Source: CAZDWZ01 sp964509425 (GTDB lineage Bacteria > Bdellovibrionota_C > UBA2361 > SZUA-149 > CAZDWZ01). Taken from it: a stretch of 64,000 nt of DNA. The stretch spans positions 1 through 64,000 of the forward strand of contig CAZDWZ010000011.1 of NCBI GenBank assembly GCA_964509425.1, in the 5' to 3' direction. Below are positions 25,664 through 35,525 of this stretch, one piece after another. The notes beneath the pieces are model-generated. The model saw nothing but the letters and a program-made list of their open reading frames with translations. It was not told the DNA's origin and ran no database searches. Each line of letters opens with the position of its first letter. Position 1 is the first letter of the stretch. A program made the translations under genes and the position numbers.

Positions 25664-26953
25664 ATGCTGTTGAAGAGATGGACGGAGAATTCGTTTCGCG
25701 TGGGGACAAACACCCCGACAACGCGCTTGAAACCTCTTCCGCAGTGGGTCACCGACAACCCGCATTACCGCAAACTGTCGGACACACGCGTACCGGAGAT
25801 TCGTTACATGCATTACACGCACCCCCTGGCGGTCACCACGATCGCCGCGCCGAACGGCGAGCCGAACCCCAAGTTCAAGCCCGCCTTCCCCCTGTGGGCC
25901 GGCAACCAGACCAACCCCGTGACGTTCTTCCCCGGCCAGCAGGTCGGGGCCGGCGTCGCGATCGAGGACGTCATCGCCGCGTGCAAGCCGGCCGCCCCGG
26001 ACGGGATCGAACTCTGCGACTGGGGGGGCGTGTTCGACTCCCAGAAGGCGCTGGCCGACGGCGGCTACACGAAGGACCGCGTCAAGTTCTTCAAGCAGCA
26101 CGGCTTGGACATCTTCGCCCTGTCCGCGCACCTCGGGACCTGTCTGATCAACCAGTTCCCGATCACGCAGAGCTTCTACGGCTTCGTCGGGATGGTCGCG
26201 CCGCACATCGCCTGCAGCGGCCGCCGGCTGAGCGACGCCGACTCGATCCTCGTGCAGAAGGCGGCCGTGAAGTACGCGAAGGGCCTCGCGGTCGCCGCCG
26301 GGCAGATCGCGAACGAGGTCGGCCACCCCGTCGTCGTGAACGGCTTCAGCGGCTCCGAGGTGTGGCACCTCGTCCACAACTTCCCGGGCGCGATGGAGGA
26401 GGTGGACGCGGCCTTCACCGAGGCCGGCAAGGTGTGGGAGGGGGAGATCCTCCCGGACTACCAGCAGAACGGCACCGCCTTCGCCATCGAGGTCCACCCC
26501 GGCTGCATGGCCTTCGACCCCTACAGCACGGTGCGCCTGTTCGAGGCGGTCAACTACCACCCGCACTTCGGGGTGAACCACGACCCGAGCCACGGGGAGT
26601 GGATGGGGGTGGACGCCGCGGCCGCCGCCCTGTTCTACGGCGACCGCATCTTCCACTTCCACGCCAAGGACACGAAGCGGAACAAGCACCCGCTCGCCGG
26701 GATCGCCGGGGGGCACCTGAACTTCGACGACTCCCGGCGCGGGTGGACGTTTGAAGTGTGTGGCTTCGGGGACGTCAACTTCCGGTCGGTGGGCCGGGGG
26801 CTGACGCAGATCGGGTACAAGGGGCCGGTCTCCAGCGAACAGGAGAGCAGCATCATCGACTGGTCCCTCGGCCACCGGGCGTGCATCGAGCTGGCCCGGC
26901 GGGAACTCGTGCTCCCGGCGGTCGGCATCCGGTTCGACAAGTTCGCGAAGTGA
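25664..26953 (+). CDS. Sugar-phosphate isomerase/epimerase-like TIM barrel, GC-rich class
   Basis: The product has about 429 residues; ATG 25664 is used, though TTG 25652 or an ATG at 25808 are possible. The protein matches the xylose-isomerase-like TIM-barrel family (AP_endonuc_2 superfamily): FRVGTNT start, DGIELCDWGG, LDIFALSAHLG. Probable metal ligands are in FAIEVHPG (Glu), NHDPSHGEW (Asp/His), FHFHAKD (His/Asp) and SSEQES (Glu). Members isomerise or epimerise sugars or inositol derivatives. Composition turns abruptly GC-rich at about 25810, so the first 50 codons lie in a less biased stretch. The gene stands alone; a weak ACCCCGA/TCGGGGT dyad follows. Confidence 0.85.
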   Translation: MLLKRWTENSFRVGTNTPTTRLKPLPQWVTDNPHYRKLSDTRVPEIRYMHYTHPLAVTTIAAPNGEPNPKFKPAFPLWAGNQTNPVTFFPGQQVGAGVAIEDVIAACKPAAPDGIELCDWGGVFDSQKALADGGYTKDRVKFFKQHGLDIFALSAHLGTCLINQFPITQSFYGFVGMVAPHIACSGRRLSDADSILVQKAAVKYAKGLAVAAGQIANEVGHPVVVNGFSGSEVWHLVHNFPGAMEEVDAAFTEAGKVWEGEILPDYQQNGTAFAIEVHPGCMAFDPYSTVRLFEAVNYHPHFGVNHDPSHGEWMGVDAAAAALFYGDRIFHFHAKDTKRNKHPLAGIAGGHLNFDDSRRGWTFEVCGFGDVNFRSVGRGLTQIGYKGPVSSEQESSIIDWSLGHRACIELARRELVLPAVGIRFDKFAK

Positions 26954-27091
26954 TCGTCAAAGGGCAATCAACCCCGACTCGCCCATGATCGGGGTCTCGG
27001 GCACGGTTCACACTGTGCACGAGGCTCCGATCAGCAAACCACTCCGAGAGATTGATCGTTATAGCGAGCGTATCGACTGCCTTTTTCGGCA

Positions 27092-27283
27092 GTGAGAAGA
27101 CCGTATGCACTGTGCAGAAAATGCTCCGCGTCTCCGCGCTCTATAGACGGCACCCGCGAGCTTGAGCTGCTTTACTGCGAACGATGTCGCTTCACACAAA
27201 CGATCTGCCTAGCACTCGTTTACGTCATGGGAATTGGGGGCTTGATCATCACCGTCCTGGGTGTTGCTGGAGTATTGCCTTGA
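27092..27283 (+). CDS. Small zinc-ribbon plus transmembrane protein
   Basis: This 63-residue product starts at GTG. The N-terminal half has two CxxC knuckles (LCRKCSASP and YCERCRFTQ), a likely zinc ribbon. The C-terminal half is one membrane helix (ALVYVMGIGGLIITVLGVAG). The GTG lies in a small ACTGCC/GGCAGT dyad, so translation could be structure-sensitive. No family name is known to me. It is too short for full certainty, but the paired Cys motifs and hydrophobic tail make it unlikely to be chance. Confidence 0.5.
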   Translation: MRRPYALCRKCSASPRSIDGTRELELLYCERCRFTQTICLALVYVMGIGGLIITVLGVAGVLP

Positions 27284-27331
27284 TTCCCGGCGCGCTCAGA
27301 GGTGAGACGCCCTTCTACTCGACCTCAACTC

Positions 27332-27760
27332 CTATTTCGCCCGGCCAAACCTATTTGGCACCGTGAGAATCGAATTTCCGTCGGGCGATATATCCGTGAT
27401 CTTGTGAATGATCAGCTGATCTTTCCCGGGCATCTCCCAATACCCAATGTGCCGCCCTTTGTCGGAGAGTACTTGTCCGGCATCCGCGTTTGGTAGGCGG
27501 GGCGCGAGAATGACATCTCGTTTTCCGAGCTCGGGATCGTCGATCTTCGCGCTGAACCGGCCTTTTTCCTCCGCCTTTACGGTCACCGCCGCGGCCTTCC
27601 CATCGGGCCTCATCCATGCGCCCGACGGGTCAAAGTCCATTTTTGGTGCCTGTTGATTCGCGATTGGGACAGAAAGATCGAGCCCCTCATACGGAGAAGT
27701 TGGAAGCTGCAAAGCTTGCAGGTTTGGAGACTGATTTCGAGTCGAAGCGAACGCCGTCAT
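27332..27760 (-). CDS. Hypothetical protein
   Basis: The preferred start is ATG 27760 (MTAFASTRNQSPNLQALQLP), giving 142 residues. There is no signal peptide. The C-terminal 90 residues look like a beta-rich domain (WMRPDGKAAAVTVKAEEKGR and later IGYWEMPGKDQLIIHKITDI), resembling small lipocalin-like or DUF domains that measure substitution of side chains, but no family can be named. It is monocistronic. 27761-28066 has no other gene. Confidence 0.6.
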   Translation of the reverse strand: MTAFASTRNQSPNLQALQLPTSPYEGLDLSVPIANQQAPKMDFDPSGAWMRPDGKAAAVTVKAEEKGRFSAKIDDPELGKRDVILAPRLPNADAGQVLSDKGRHIGYWEMPGKDQLIIHKITDISPDGNSILTVPNRFGRAK

Positions 27761-28066
27761 ACTGACCTCTCTGAGTTCTACACCACTACTCAGATTGTGA
27801 GTTTCTGCGAGAATTTCAACGCAACGATTAGACAAAGTTTCGCGAACGAATTGCAGTCCGATTTGTCATCGAGCTGCCGAAGTCATTGCGAGTCATACCC
27901 AGGGCGACTGAGCAGAGTATGACTACCAGAAATTAAACCACCAACCCTAGCATCGAGCACTTTCTACACGGTATGTGTCGTTTCTTCTCGTCTGTGTTCG
28001 CCATGCCGAGCACTTGTACAAGGAGATTCTCAAGACTGTTTGGGGTCAAAAGCGAACGGTCTCGCT

Positions 28067-30982
28067 CTACCCAAGCTCGAGCCCTGACGGCAGCACCTCA
28101 CCGAATCGAGCCCTCCGTTCGGTGGCGTCGAGCGGGACGAACTCGCGAAGTGGCGCGATTACGGTATCGTTGACGTTTCTCTTTCGCAGCCAAACAAGCG
28201 CTGCGGAGCGTGACTCAGTTGAAATATCGAGGGCTCGCTCACCGGTGAGGCGCCCGAGTTGAACGATACACGCAAAGACGCGGTCCAACTGTGGTTGCTT
28301 CCAATCGATGGCCATAAGCTCCTCCAGCCACGTCTCGGCATCACTCGGGGGAACCACAAACTCAGGTCCAGCGGCAAGGAGTATTCGCGCCCCGACCCGG
28401 CTCAGCGCCCAGAGCAAGTTATCCTGGCCGCTTTTACTCTCCTTGAGGCGCTTGATGAGGACATTCCCGAATTCTCTCTTCCGTTCAGCCCGAACTCGCT
28501 CCAAACTTCCCGCAAGGAGAATATTCTCCGAGTTTTCAAACGTGCGCGGCTGAAGCGTCGATTGAATGCTGTGAAAGAGCAATTCATGTTTGTCCGCAGA
28601 AAGTCCGCCCGCGACTCGCCGCCACATGATCCACCACTGCAGGCGGACTCTCGCTTCTTTCCCGAAGAACATCCCCTGCTCGAATGCCTTCCACGCTTCT
28701 TGGACTCGCACTGCATCAAGAGGTGCGCCGTAACCAGGACGCAAAACAAAACCGGCAAGCGAGAGCCACGCCATCTCGTGCGCCAGCGAACGGCTCCGCC
28801 GCGACATGCCTGCGCCCAACGGTTTCCACATTGCTCGAAGTTGTGGAAGGGTCCACTCGCTGCGGGGACTGCCGAGCTCGAGCTCCAATTCACGAACGAG
28901 TTTTGCCGGGTTGAGATCAGCGCCCAATGCACCTTCGGGGATCTTTTTTCCGAAGTAGCGATTGATAAGCGCGGTTATCGAATTCAGATCGAAGCCAAGA
29001 TCGGTCGGCTGCGCTTCTGTCTGCGGTTCGTCGAGGTCCGTCTGACCGAGTGCTCCTGGTCGCAAATTGAACTGGAGCTCGAAGCGCTCTCGTTCGGCAT
29101 CGTTTCCTCCCTCCGCGGGAAGCAAAAATACTTGGAGCATTCCCAGGTCGTTTATCTCTGCCTCTAGGACTACGCCAATCTTCTCGCCGCGCTCGGCCGG
29201 CCGGGCTGCTGACGGAGCAAGAGTCACGGTCGTCTGCAGGGGTGCCAATTGATGAAAGTGATCGTCTGACCCGGTTCGAATTTCACCGGGGCGGTCTTCC
29301 GGGTGGGTGAGACAGGTAAAAGCTTGAAACCGCACCGGCTGACCCAGCACCACCTTCAGATGCGGAAGAGTCACGCGATAGCTGCTTCCGGGCTCGGCGC
29401 CCTGGGGCAGGATGCAGAGCAAAGTGTGATCTTGCCCCGCATCCAAAGACTTTGTTGTTCGAACTTCCAAGTAAACCGAATGTGCGTAGCCGGCTCGAAT
29501 GCGGCGGGTGTCTTTCCGGGCGAGCGACGCGAACATCGCCGCTCCACGCGCGACTCCAAGATCAAACTCCGTTTGCGCTAATTCGCGCGGAGGTTTCCCT
29601 TGCCAGCGTTCAAGATTTTCTAACACCGCTGTTCGGAATGGTGTTGGTATGAAGCTTCCCCCAACGAAGAGCACCGCGTCGATGATGTGAGGTTCGGACG
29701 AAGTGCGATGGCTTCGTAAGAATGCGGCAAGGTGCTTGGTCACTGCCGTGTCAGGAGCGTAAGGCAATCCCAACTCTCGCAAACCTTGCCGCCTCCGCAT
29801 GGGCATGTCCTCCGCTGAGCAATCGGGGAAAAAACCTCTGAGCACGAGCTCGGAAATTTCGCCGCAGGTTATCTCAGCGCTCAACGATCCGGCGAAAAGA
29901 TTCCCTCCCTCAGGCGGAACGGCGACTCGAAACCGTTCTTCGCGCTGTTGATCGCTTCGCTCTTCGCGACCTTCGGCAAAAACCTCTTCCTTGAGCGCGC
30001 GAGTGGCTTGCACGAGAAAGCCCCATTGACCGGTTGAAAGTCGCTGTGGCGGCTCGAGCATCTTCGCCTCGAGCGCCCGAGCCAAAGCGAGATCGAGATT
30101 ATCACCACCCAGCAGCAAGTGTTCACTGACCGCGACCCGCTCTATCTCTTGACCTTTCCGAACGTCAAAGACACTGAAGTCGGTCGTTCCTCCGCCCATG
30201 TCACACACAAGGAGACGAGCGGACGACTTATTTGAAAGTAAGGAGTCGAGAGAGGGGGAATCCTGCCGGCCACCGCGTTCACGTTGTGATTCCAAGTATC
30301 GGTAAAACGCGGCCTGCGGCTCTTCGAGCAATCGCACGCGCGAGCCGAGTCCCGCACGTCGAGCGGCCTCCAGCGTCAGTCGCTGGGCGACTTCGTCAAA
30401 CGATGCGGGAACCGTGATAACGACGTCTTGAAGTTCCATGAGATACGCCGGCTCGAACTGAGCTTTCTGCTGATCCCAGGAGCTTTTCAGATGGAGGAGA
30501 TAATGTGCGGCGGCGTCAACCGGAGAGAGTTTCTGTGCGCTCTGCAGGTCGGAGGAACCCCAAGGCAGTATCGGCTGATCCGCGTCGAACCCGTGGATTT
30601 CGCTCGAGAGCGCACTGGCCTCCGAACCTCCCAGCCATGACTTCGCGGAAACGATGACTCGACCCGGGACCTCACCGGCCCGTGTTCGCGCGTGACGCCC
30701 GGAGATGACCTGTTCAACGGGCGTGCCGGTTGTGATTTGCCAGGGACGCGCTCGTGGCGCCTCGAAGGAGTGCTCCTCTCCGGGAATGAGAAAGTAAAGA
30801 AATGATGGAAGTGTTGCGTGTGAACCGAGTACCCCGGCTGAATCATATTGTGGAATCGGCAGAATCTCGGACGAGGCCGTGCCTGATTTCAGCCGATCAA
30901 CGAAAGCCAGAGCGCAGTTTGTTGTGCCGAGGTCGATCCCGATTGCGAACCTCGGCTCAGTCTCACTCAGCTCATTGTCCAT
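28067..30982 (-). CDS. Hsp70-like ATPase with long C-terminal extension (DUF3731-type)
   Basis: The product has 971 residues from ATG 30982, chosen because it leaves 10 bp after the upstream gene and removes an overlap. The actin-type ATPase is clear: AIGIDLGTTNCALAFVDR, VPASFDEVAQRLTLEAARRA, LEEPQAAFYRYL, VCDMGGGTTDFSVFDV, LLGGDNLDLALA. It departs from DnaK after about residue 560. A C-terminal region of about 400 residues replaces the usual substrate-binding domain and fits the DUF3731 extension known from this clade. It likely couples nucleotide switching to an unknown client. It is third in the leftward DUF2760 operon. Confidence 0.9.
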   Translation of the reverse strand: MDNELSETEPRFAIGIDLGTTNCALAFVDRLKSGTASSEILPIPQYDSAGVLGSHATLPSFLYFLIPGEEHSFEAPRARPWQITTGTPVEQVISGRHARTRAGEVPGRVIVSAKSWLGGSEASALSSEIHGFDADQPILPWGSSDLQSAQKLSPVDAAAHYLLHLKSSWDQQKAQFEPAYLMELQDVVITVPASFDEVAQRLTLEAARRAGLGSRVRLLEEPQAAFYRYLESQRERGGRQDSPSLDSLLSNKSSARLLVCDMGGGTTDFSVFDVRKGQEIERVAVSEHLLLGGDNLDLALARALEAKMLEPPQRLSTGQWGFLVQATRALKEEVFAEGREERSDQQREERFRVAVPPEGGNLFAGSLSAEITCGEISELVLRGFFPDCSAEDMPMRRRQGLRELGLPYAPDTAVTKHLAAFLRSHRTSSEPHIIDAVLFVGGSFIPTPFRTAVLENLERWQGKPPRELAQTEFDLGVARGAAMFASLARKDTRRIRAGYAHSVYLEVRTTKSLDAGQDHTLLCILPQGAEPGSSYRVTLPHLKVVLGQPVRFQAFTCLTHPEDRPGEIRTGSDDHFHQLAPLQTTVTLAPSAARPAERGEKIGVVLEAEINDLGMLQVFLLPAEGGNDAERERFELQFNLRPGALGQTDLDEPQTEAQPTDLGFDLNSITALINRYFGKKIPEGALGADLNPAKLVRELELELGSPRSEWTLPQLRAMWKPLGAGMSRRSRSLAHEMAWLSLAGFVLRPGYGAPLDAVRVQEAWKAFEQGMFFGKEARVRLQWWIMWRRVAGGLSADKHELLFHSIQSTLQPRTFENSENILLAGSLERVRAERKREFGNVLIKRLKESKSGQDNLLWALSRVGARILLAAGPEFVVPPSDAETWLEELMAIDWKQPQLDRVFACIVQLGRLTGERALDISTESRSAALVWLRKRNVNDTVIAPLREFVPLDATERRARFGEVLPSGLELG

Positions 30983-30992
30983 CGTTCGCTCT

Positions 30993-33014
30993 CTAAGAAT
31001 GCCGCTCGCCGCGAACGTTAAATTCAAGTCGCCAGCGGTTCGCCTTGTCTGGAGAGCTTACGACCCGTTCTTGCTCTGCATCATGAAGAGATTCGGGCGA
31101 TGACTGCTGCAAGTACAAACCCATTGTGCCGATCTCAGTCACTTCACTCGTAAGATACACCGGAACCATTTCCCGCTTTGTCGAAGCATCGAGGCGGAGC
31201 GTGGCTTCCACCGTTGCGCTCTCTTCCGCGAGACGAGCAATGTCATCGATGACCGTTCCCGGTAGGTCGAATGGCCGCCGTGGGGAACTGAAAAGGCGAA
31301 AGTGCACTGCTTCGTTGGTGAGGAGACCAAACCGTTGTTCAGGTATCTTGACGTGGCTCCCTTCCTCCATTCCTTGCGCCGCCACGCACACTCCCTTCAG
31401 CGGAGGTTCGTATCCGGGGATCGCCGGTTCTGAGCTTTCGAGTCCGAGATAATAGGAGTGAGCCAAACCGGAGCGAATTTTGACCCCTTTTCCGCTGCTC
31501 CGAATCTCGGCGTAATACGCAGCACCGATCGCGACGGCGAGGTCAAGGTCTTGTCCGGTCAATTCACGGATCGAGACTTCTTCTCCCCACGTCCTCAGCT
31601 GCTCAAGCACGCGCTGCCGAATCGCTTTGCTCTTAAAGACACCACCGTTAAAAAGCACGGCAGTCGGCAAAACCATTTTCCGATCATGGCGCAAGCAGGA
31701 TTGATTTTCTTGCAGGTGCGATTGGCCCACCATGGCGTGGTAACTATCGGCGAGAAACTTAGCAAGGTGTCGGGTGATCGCAGCGTCGTGAGCATAACGA
31801 AGCCCCAGTTCTTGTAGTCCAAGAGCCGTTCGTTCGCGTGGGCGAGACTCCGGCGGAACTATCGGGAAGAATCCATCAACGATACTGCGTGTGGCCTGTT
31901 CTCCCGTGACAGAGACCGATATCGCCTCGGCAAAGAGGTTTGAGCCCCTGCTGGCAATGCCGATTCGGATGGCGTCGGCGGCGGAATCATCGTGTGTCGC
32001 TCCTCCAAGAAGACGTTCCTTTGCGTCGCGCGCTCCGTGAATCAGCGATCGAAACTGCCAAGTGTCTAGCTTGTGACCCTCGCTCTCCAAAGTCTGTCGA
32101 AGGGAGAATGCGAGAGCGAGATCCATGTTGTCCCCACCGAGGAGGATATGATCGCCGACACTGACGCGTTCCAGTTTTAGCTCTCCCTGCGTCTCGCCTA
32201 TTGCTATGAGTGTAAAATCCGCAGTCCCGCCGCCCACGTCGCAGACGAGTATTACGTCGCCGGCTGAAACTTGGCTTCTCCAGTCTTCCTGTCGAACATC
32301 TGATGTTGCAACTGTCTCGCCGTGCGAGCTCGCGGGACTAGACCCCCGGTTTCCGGAGATCCAAGCGTAGAACGCCGCCTGAGGTTCTTCGAGCAGCACT
32401 ACGTCTTCGAACCCTGCGTTTTTCGCAGCTTCGAGCGTGAGCTGCCGTGCTACCTCATCAAACGATGCAGGCACCGTCAGCACGATCTCGCGGGATTGAC
32501 CCGAAGCATCGTACCAATGCTCACCGATTCCTTCGAAGTGATGGCGAAGCGCATGATTGAGATGAAGAAGATACCGTCTCGTCGCCTCGAAAGGCGAATA
32601 ACGCCGCTCGATGCCTTCTGCTTTCCATGGAAGGATATCCGCCTTCCGATCGACATGAGTGTTGCAGAGCCAGGATTTCGCAGAAGTAATAACCCGCTCG
32701 GGTGTGACTTGAGCGCGATCACGAGCAAGCTCGCCAATCACGTCTTCGATCTGCTCATCGCGGGACCAGGGGAGCGCTGGGCCTCCGTGGGCGAACTCCT
32801 GCGAATACGGGATATACAGCGCTGACGGAAGGACTGCGCGGTTACCAACGCTGTTCGCCGTGAGGAGTTGGGGAATTGGCAGAACCGATGGAACAGAGTT
32901 GCTACGTTCCCGAGATGAAACTTCATGCGGTAAAACCTCCGGCGATTTTATTCCTCCTGAGATAATTGCAATCGCCGAATTCGATGTGCCGAGATCAATT
33001 CCTACTGCTGTCAT
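30993..33014 (-). CDS. Hsp70-family protein (second, shorter paralogue)
   Basis: This 673-residue product carries a full Hsp70 nucleotide-binding signature: AVGIDLGTSNSAIAIISGG, TVPASFDEVARQLTLEAAKN, LLEEPQAAFYAW, LVCDVGGGTADFTLIAIG, LLGGDNMDLALA. The shared VPASFDEVA.QLTLEAA block shows it is a paralogue of the next gene in the operon. The C-terminal beta region of about 150 residues is short and ends without a lid. It sits 29 bp after DUF2760 and 10 bp before the larger paralogue, so all three are probably co-transcribed. Confidence 0.92.
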   Translation of the reverse strand: MTAVGIDLGTSNSAIAIISGGIKSPEVLPHEVSSRERSNSVPSVLPIPQLLTANSVGNRAVLPSALYIPYSQEFAHGGPALPWSRDEQIEDVIGELARDRAQVTPERVITSAKSWLCNTHVDRKADILPWKAEGIERRYSPFEATRRYLLHLNHALRHHFEGIGEHWYDASGQSREIVLTVPASFDEVARQLTLEAAKNAGFEDVVLLEEPQAAFYAWISGNRGSSPASSHGETVATSDVRQEDWRSQVSAGDVILVCDVGGGTADFTLIAIGETQGELKLERVSVGDHILLGGDNMDLALAFSLRQTLESEGHKLDTWQFRSLIHGARDAKERLLGGATHDDSAADAIRIGIASRGSNLFAEAISVSVTGEQATRSIVDGFFPIVPPESRPRERTALGLQELGLRYAHDAAITRHLAKFLADSYHAMVGQSHLQENQSCLRHDRKMVLPTAVLFNGGVFKSKAIRQRVLEQLRTWGEEVSIRELTGQDLDLAVAIGAAYYAEIRSSGKGVKIRSGLAHSYYLGLESSEPAIPGYEPPLKGVCVAAQGMEEGSHVKIPEQRFGLLTNEAVHFRLFSSPRRPFDLPGTVIDDIARLAEESATVEATLRLDASTKREMVPVYLTSEVTEIGTMGLYLQQSSPESLHDAEQERVVSSPDKANRWRLEFNVRGERHS

Positions 33015-33043
33015 CTTCCTGCTCCGAGCTCCCTTACAAAAAA

Positions 33044-33832
33044 CTATGCCGATAGTTCGACTTCGGCGGGGACGACCACGTATCCTGACGAAGGCCCGGC
33101 TTCGCCGCTCCGGTTCTCAACTTTCGCCGGGAGGTTAACCTTTCCCGTTCTCCAGCCGCGATGAAGGAGTCGACCGCGGTAGGGCGGCTCTCCAGAGACC
33201 GAACCGACCAGCCGAAAACGCGCCGACTCGCTCGCACCAACGCTCACTGTTTGACCTTCTGGGTCATTCGCGACGGGGGTGAGAGTGCACAATTCCTGAA
33301 GCACCGTCCGGCAGCCCTGATGGACAACTCTGGCTGCACGGCCCACTTGTTCATCAGAGAAGGTTTGTACGTCCTGCATCAAAAAATCCACAAAACGTCC
33401 ACGCTCTTGAAGTCTCGCGATCACTTGCACGACTTGAGCTTCGACATCAGCCGACGTAGGACTCTCCTGTTTCTTTGCCTTCTCGGCAATGAGGCGGCCC
33501 TCGACATCACGAAGAGCGGTCTCTAGGGCCTGGCGTTCGGCGTCCCGCTGCTGGACGAGGGTCCTCAGCGCGAACAACTCTTCAGATTGCTGAGAAGCAG
33601 CAGGGCTTTCCGGGACCTGGGCCTCCGGAGTTGCGGTGACCGAGCTTTTTACTCGTCGTGCCTGGAATAAAATCTCAAGGAGCGTCCAGACCGTAGTCAG
33701 TACAAGCCCTGCCGCAATCAGAAAGCCGCGCTCTCGCATCTGCGGCTCACTGAGCGCGAGGAGGTCGTAGCGAGTAGCCAGCGAGAAGCTTGATAGGCCG
33801 AGGGCGCAGAGCGCCGCAATAAATAATCTCAT
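33044..33832 (-). CDS. DUF2760 membrane-anchored protein
   Basis: This 262-residue product starts at ATG 33832 (GTG 33835 is alternative). Two N-terminal membrane helices (LFIAALCALGLSSFSLA and GFLIAAGLVLTTVWTLLEIL) are followed by a coiled coil (LRTLVQQRDAERQALETALR). The conserved DUF2760 domain comes next (RAARVVHQGCRTVLQEL ... EPPYRGRLLHRGWRTGKVNL ... VVVPAEVELSA). The family is strictly linked to Hsp70-like genes in many proteobacteria; it may tether the two ATPases to the membrane. It is first gene of the leftward operon; 33833-34200 is the promoter side with no other gene. Confidence 0.9.
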   Translation of the reverse strand: MRLFIAALCALGLSSFSLATRYDLLALSEPQMRERGFLIAAGLVLTTVWTLLEILFQARRVKSSVTATPEAQVPESPAASQQSEELFALRTLVQQRDAERQALETALRDVEGRLIAEKAKKQESPTSADVEAQVVQVIARLQERGRFVDFLMQDVQTFSDEQVGRAARVVHQGCRTVLQELCTLTPVANDPEGQTVSVGASESARFRLVGSVSGEPPYRGRLLHRGWRTGKVNLPAKVENRSGEAGPSSGYVVVPAEVELSA

Positions 33833-34200
33833 CACACATTCCCAAGCAAAAGCGGACGGAGTTCCTTCCGTCCGAGAAAGCGCTGGAATGTAGCAGGTTC
33901 GAAGTGAAGCTCAAAAGCGGGCGGTCTGATAACTCGCAACTTTGGACGGATCCTTGAGAAAACCTCATTCAAGCACGGCTGAGCGTCTAGAACCTGATCG
34001 ACTTCCCAGGGGTGGACCCTGTTTCAGCCCGAGAGACCCGCGGTAGCCCGTTACTCGTTCCAAAGCGAAGAAAAACACGTAGCCGTTATGTTCCGGTGAG
34101 ACGGTCCCTCCAAATCAGAGAACAGAACTTTGCCGATGAGGAGCCACCAATCGATTTGTTGGCTGGGTCGGGAGTCTTAATTGATGAGAAGGAGTGTTGT

Positions 34201-34698
34201 ATGGAGTTCGTATCGGTTTTCTGGAGCAAGGTCACTCGACGAACAGATGTGGTTCAGGTTGTATTCAAGAAAGCGATTATCGGTATTGTGATTCTGGTGA
34301 GTGGGCTTTTGGGCAGCGATTCAGTCGAAGCGCAACTCGCACCGGAGCGCCAAGTACCGCCAGCTGGCCCGGTGAATGAGGGTGAGCAGGCGCCGGGACC
34401 TCGGCGGACCACTTGCGAAGACGCTTTTCTCTACTCGTATGCGTTTTGTGGCTGGTCATCCAGTACCTCGAACTGCCTCGAGTGGCTGGAATTTCTCTTC
34501 TTGAGATGCAATCGAGAACAGCTGTGCGGGAGGCAGGGAAATGTTGTCTCGCTTTACACTCTTGAAGGGCTTTGGCAGCACGCCTGTGACACGAAGGAAA
34601 AAGTCGCTCAGAACGCTGAATATTGCCTCTACCTCACGCTGGGAGTTTTTCGTTTTTGCAGTGTGAACCAAGCGACCCACGATGCGCAGGTCGAATGA
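34201..34698 (+). CDS. Secreted cysteine-rich hypothetical protein
   Basis: ATG 34201 is preceded by GAAGGAG at about 7 bases and gives 165 residues. A hydrophobic segment (AIIGIVILVSGLLGSDSVEA) acts as signal peptide, with cleavage likely after VEA. A Pro-rich linker and a domain with nine cysteines in about 100 residues follow (TCEDAFLYSYAFCGW, FLRCNREQLCGRQG, YCLYLTLGVFRFCSVN). It is part of a scattered set of short secreted Cys-rich proteins in this window. Confidence 0.7.
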   Translation: MEFVSVFWSKVTRRTDVVQVVFKKAIIGIVILVSGLLGSDSVEAQLAPERQVPPAGPVNEGEQAPGPRRTTCEDAFLYSYAFCGWSSSTSNCLEWLEFLFLRCNREQLCGRQGNVVSLYTLEGLWQHACDTKEKVAQNAEYCLYLTLGVFRFCSVNQATHDAQVE

Positions 34699-34800
34699 TG
34701 GGTGTTCAAGCGAATGTGGTTCTGGCCACATTCCAGCGCACGCTCTGTCTTTCCGGGAGCTTCCTTACCTCTTTCGTGCATGTGAGAATCGGCGCTTCGA

Positions 34801-35271
34801 CTAAATTTCCGGAACTCCGAAAAAATCGGCGAACGTCCGCGTAAGGCGCGCCGCCTTCGCGGGCTGAAGTTGGATCGAAACCGTCACTCGCGTCGGGTCC
34901 GACAATATTCGCGAGATCTGCGAGTAGTTTGTGTTTCGTTCGTCGGTCGATTCTCGAAAGATATTGCTGATGTCGGTTGCCGTTTTTTGAGTCAGCTTTG
35001 ACGAGAGAATGTAGTCACCGACAACCGCGAAATAGGTGCGTCGTTCGGCTTCGAACGGACTCTTTGAAGTGGAATAAACGTTATTCGTGTCTGCGAGAAA
35101 GCTGATGAATTTTTTATCGTGAAAAGTTCTGCCGCCGACGATGACGTAGGTCTGCTGGGCGCTGAGCGAGAGCGCAGTTTGAAATTGCAGTTCCTTCGAG
35201 CCCGGGAGGAGGGCGAACCATGGGTGAGGACACCATCGCTTTCGTCTGTGAGGATGTTTCAGACTCTCATT
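34801..35271 (-). pseudogene. Coding-like reading frame without a start codon
   Basis: On the minus strand 157 codons are open and read as a convincing protein: WFALLPGSKELQFQTALSLS, QQTYVIVGGRTFHDKKFISF, RTYFAVVGDYILSSKLTQKT, ending FFGVPEI. No ATG, GTG or TTG serves it; a TGA closes the frame at 35272-35274, and a coding-like adjacent frame (NILTDESDGVLTHGSPSS) lies upstream. A single frameshift near 35220 would join them. It is either a decayed secreted protein gene or an assembly indel. No family is recognised. Confidence 0.5.
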
Positions 35272-35525
35272 TCAAAATCGTGGAACGAGCAGCACTCTCT
35301 GCGAGGCGGGTTCCAAAATCGCAGAGGTTCGAGGATATCAAATCGGGAGGATACGCACCCAGGCCTCGAGCTCTCGACGATGAGGCGAGTGCGAATAGTC
35401 GTTTACACTCGTACGGCTTCGACGCCGTTGAGTGAGATTTCCTCTATTCAATTTCCGGGTTAAAGCAGGAGCTGGATAAATATCGTTACTATGACCTCTC
35501 GACTCCGGCTTACATTTCTGGCGTG

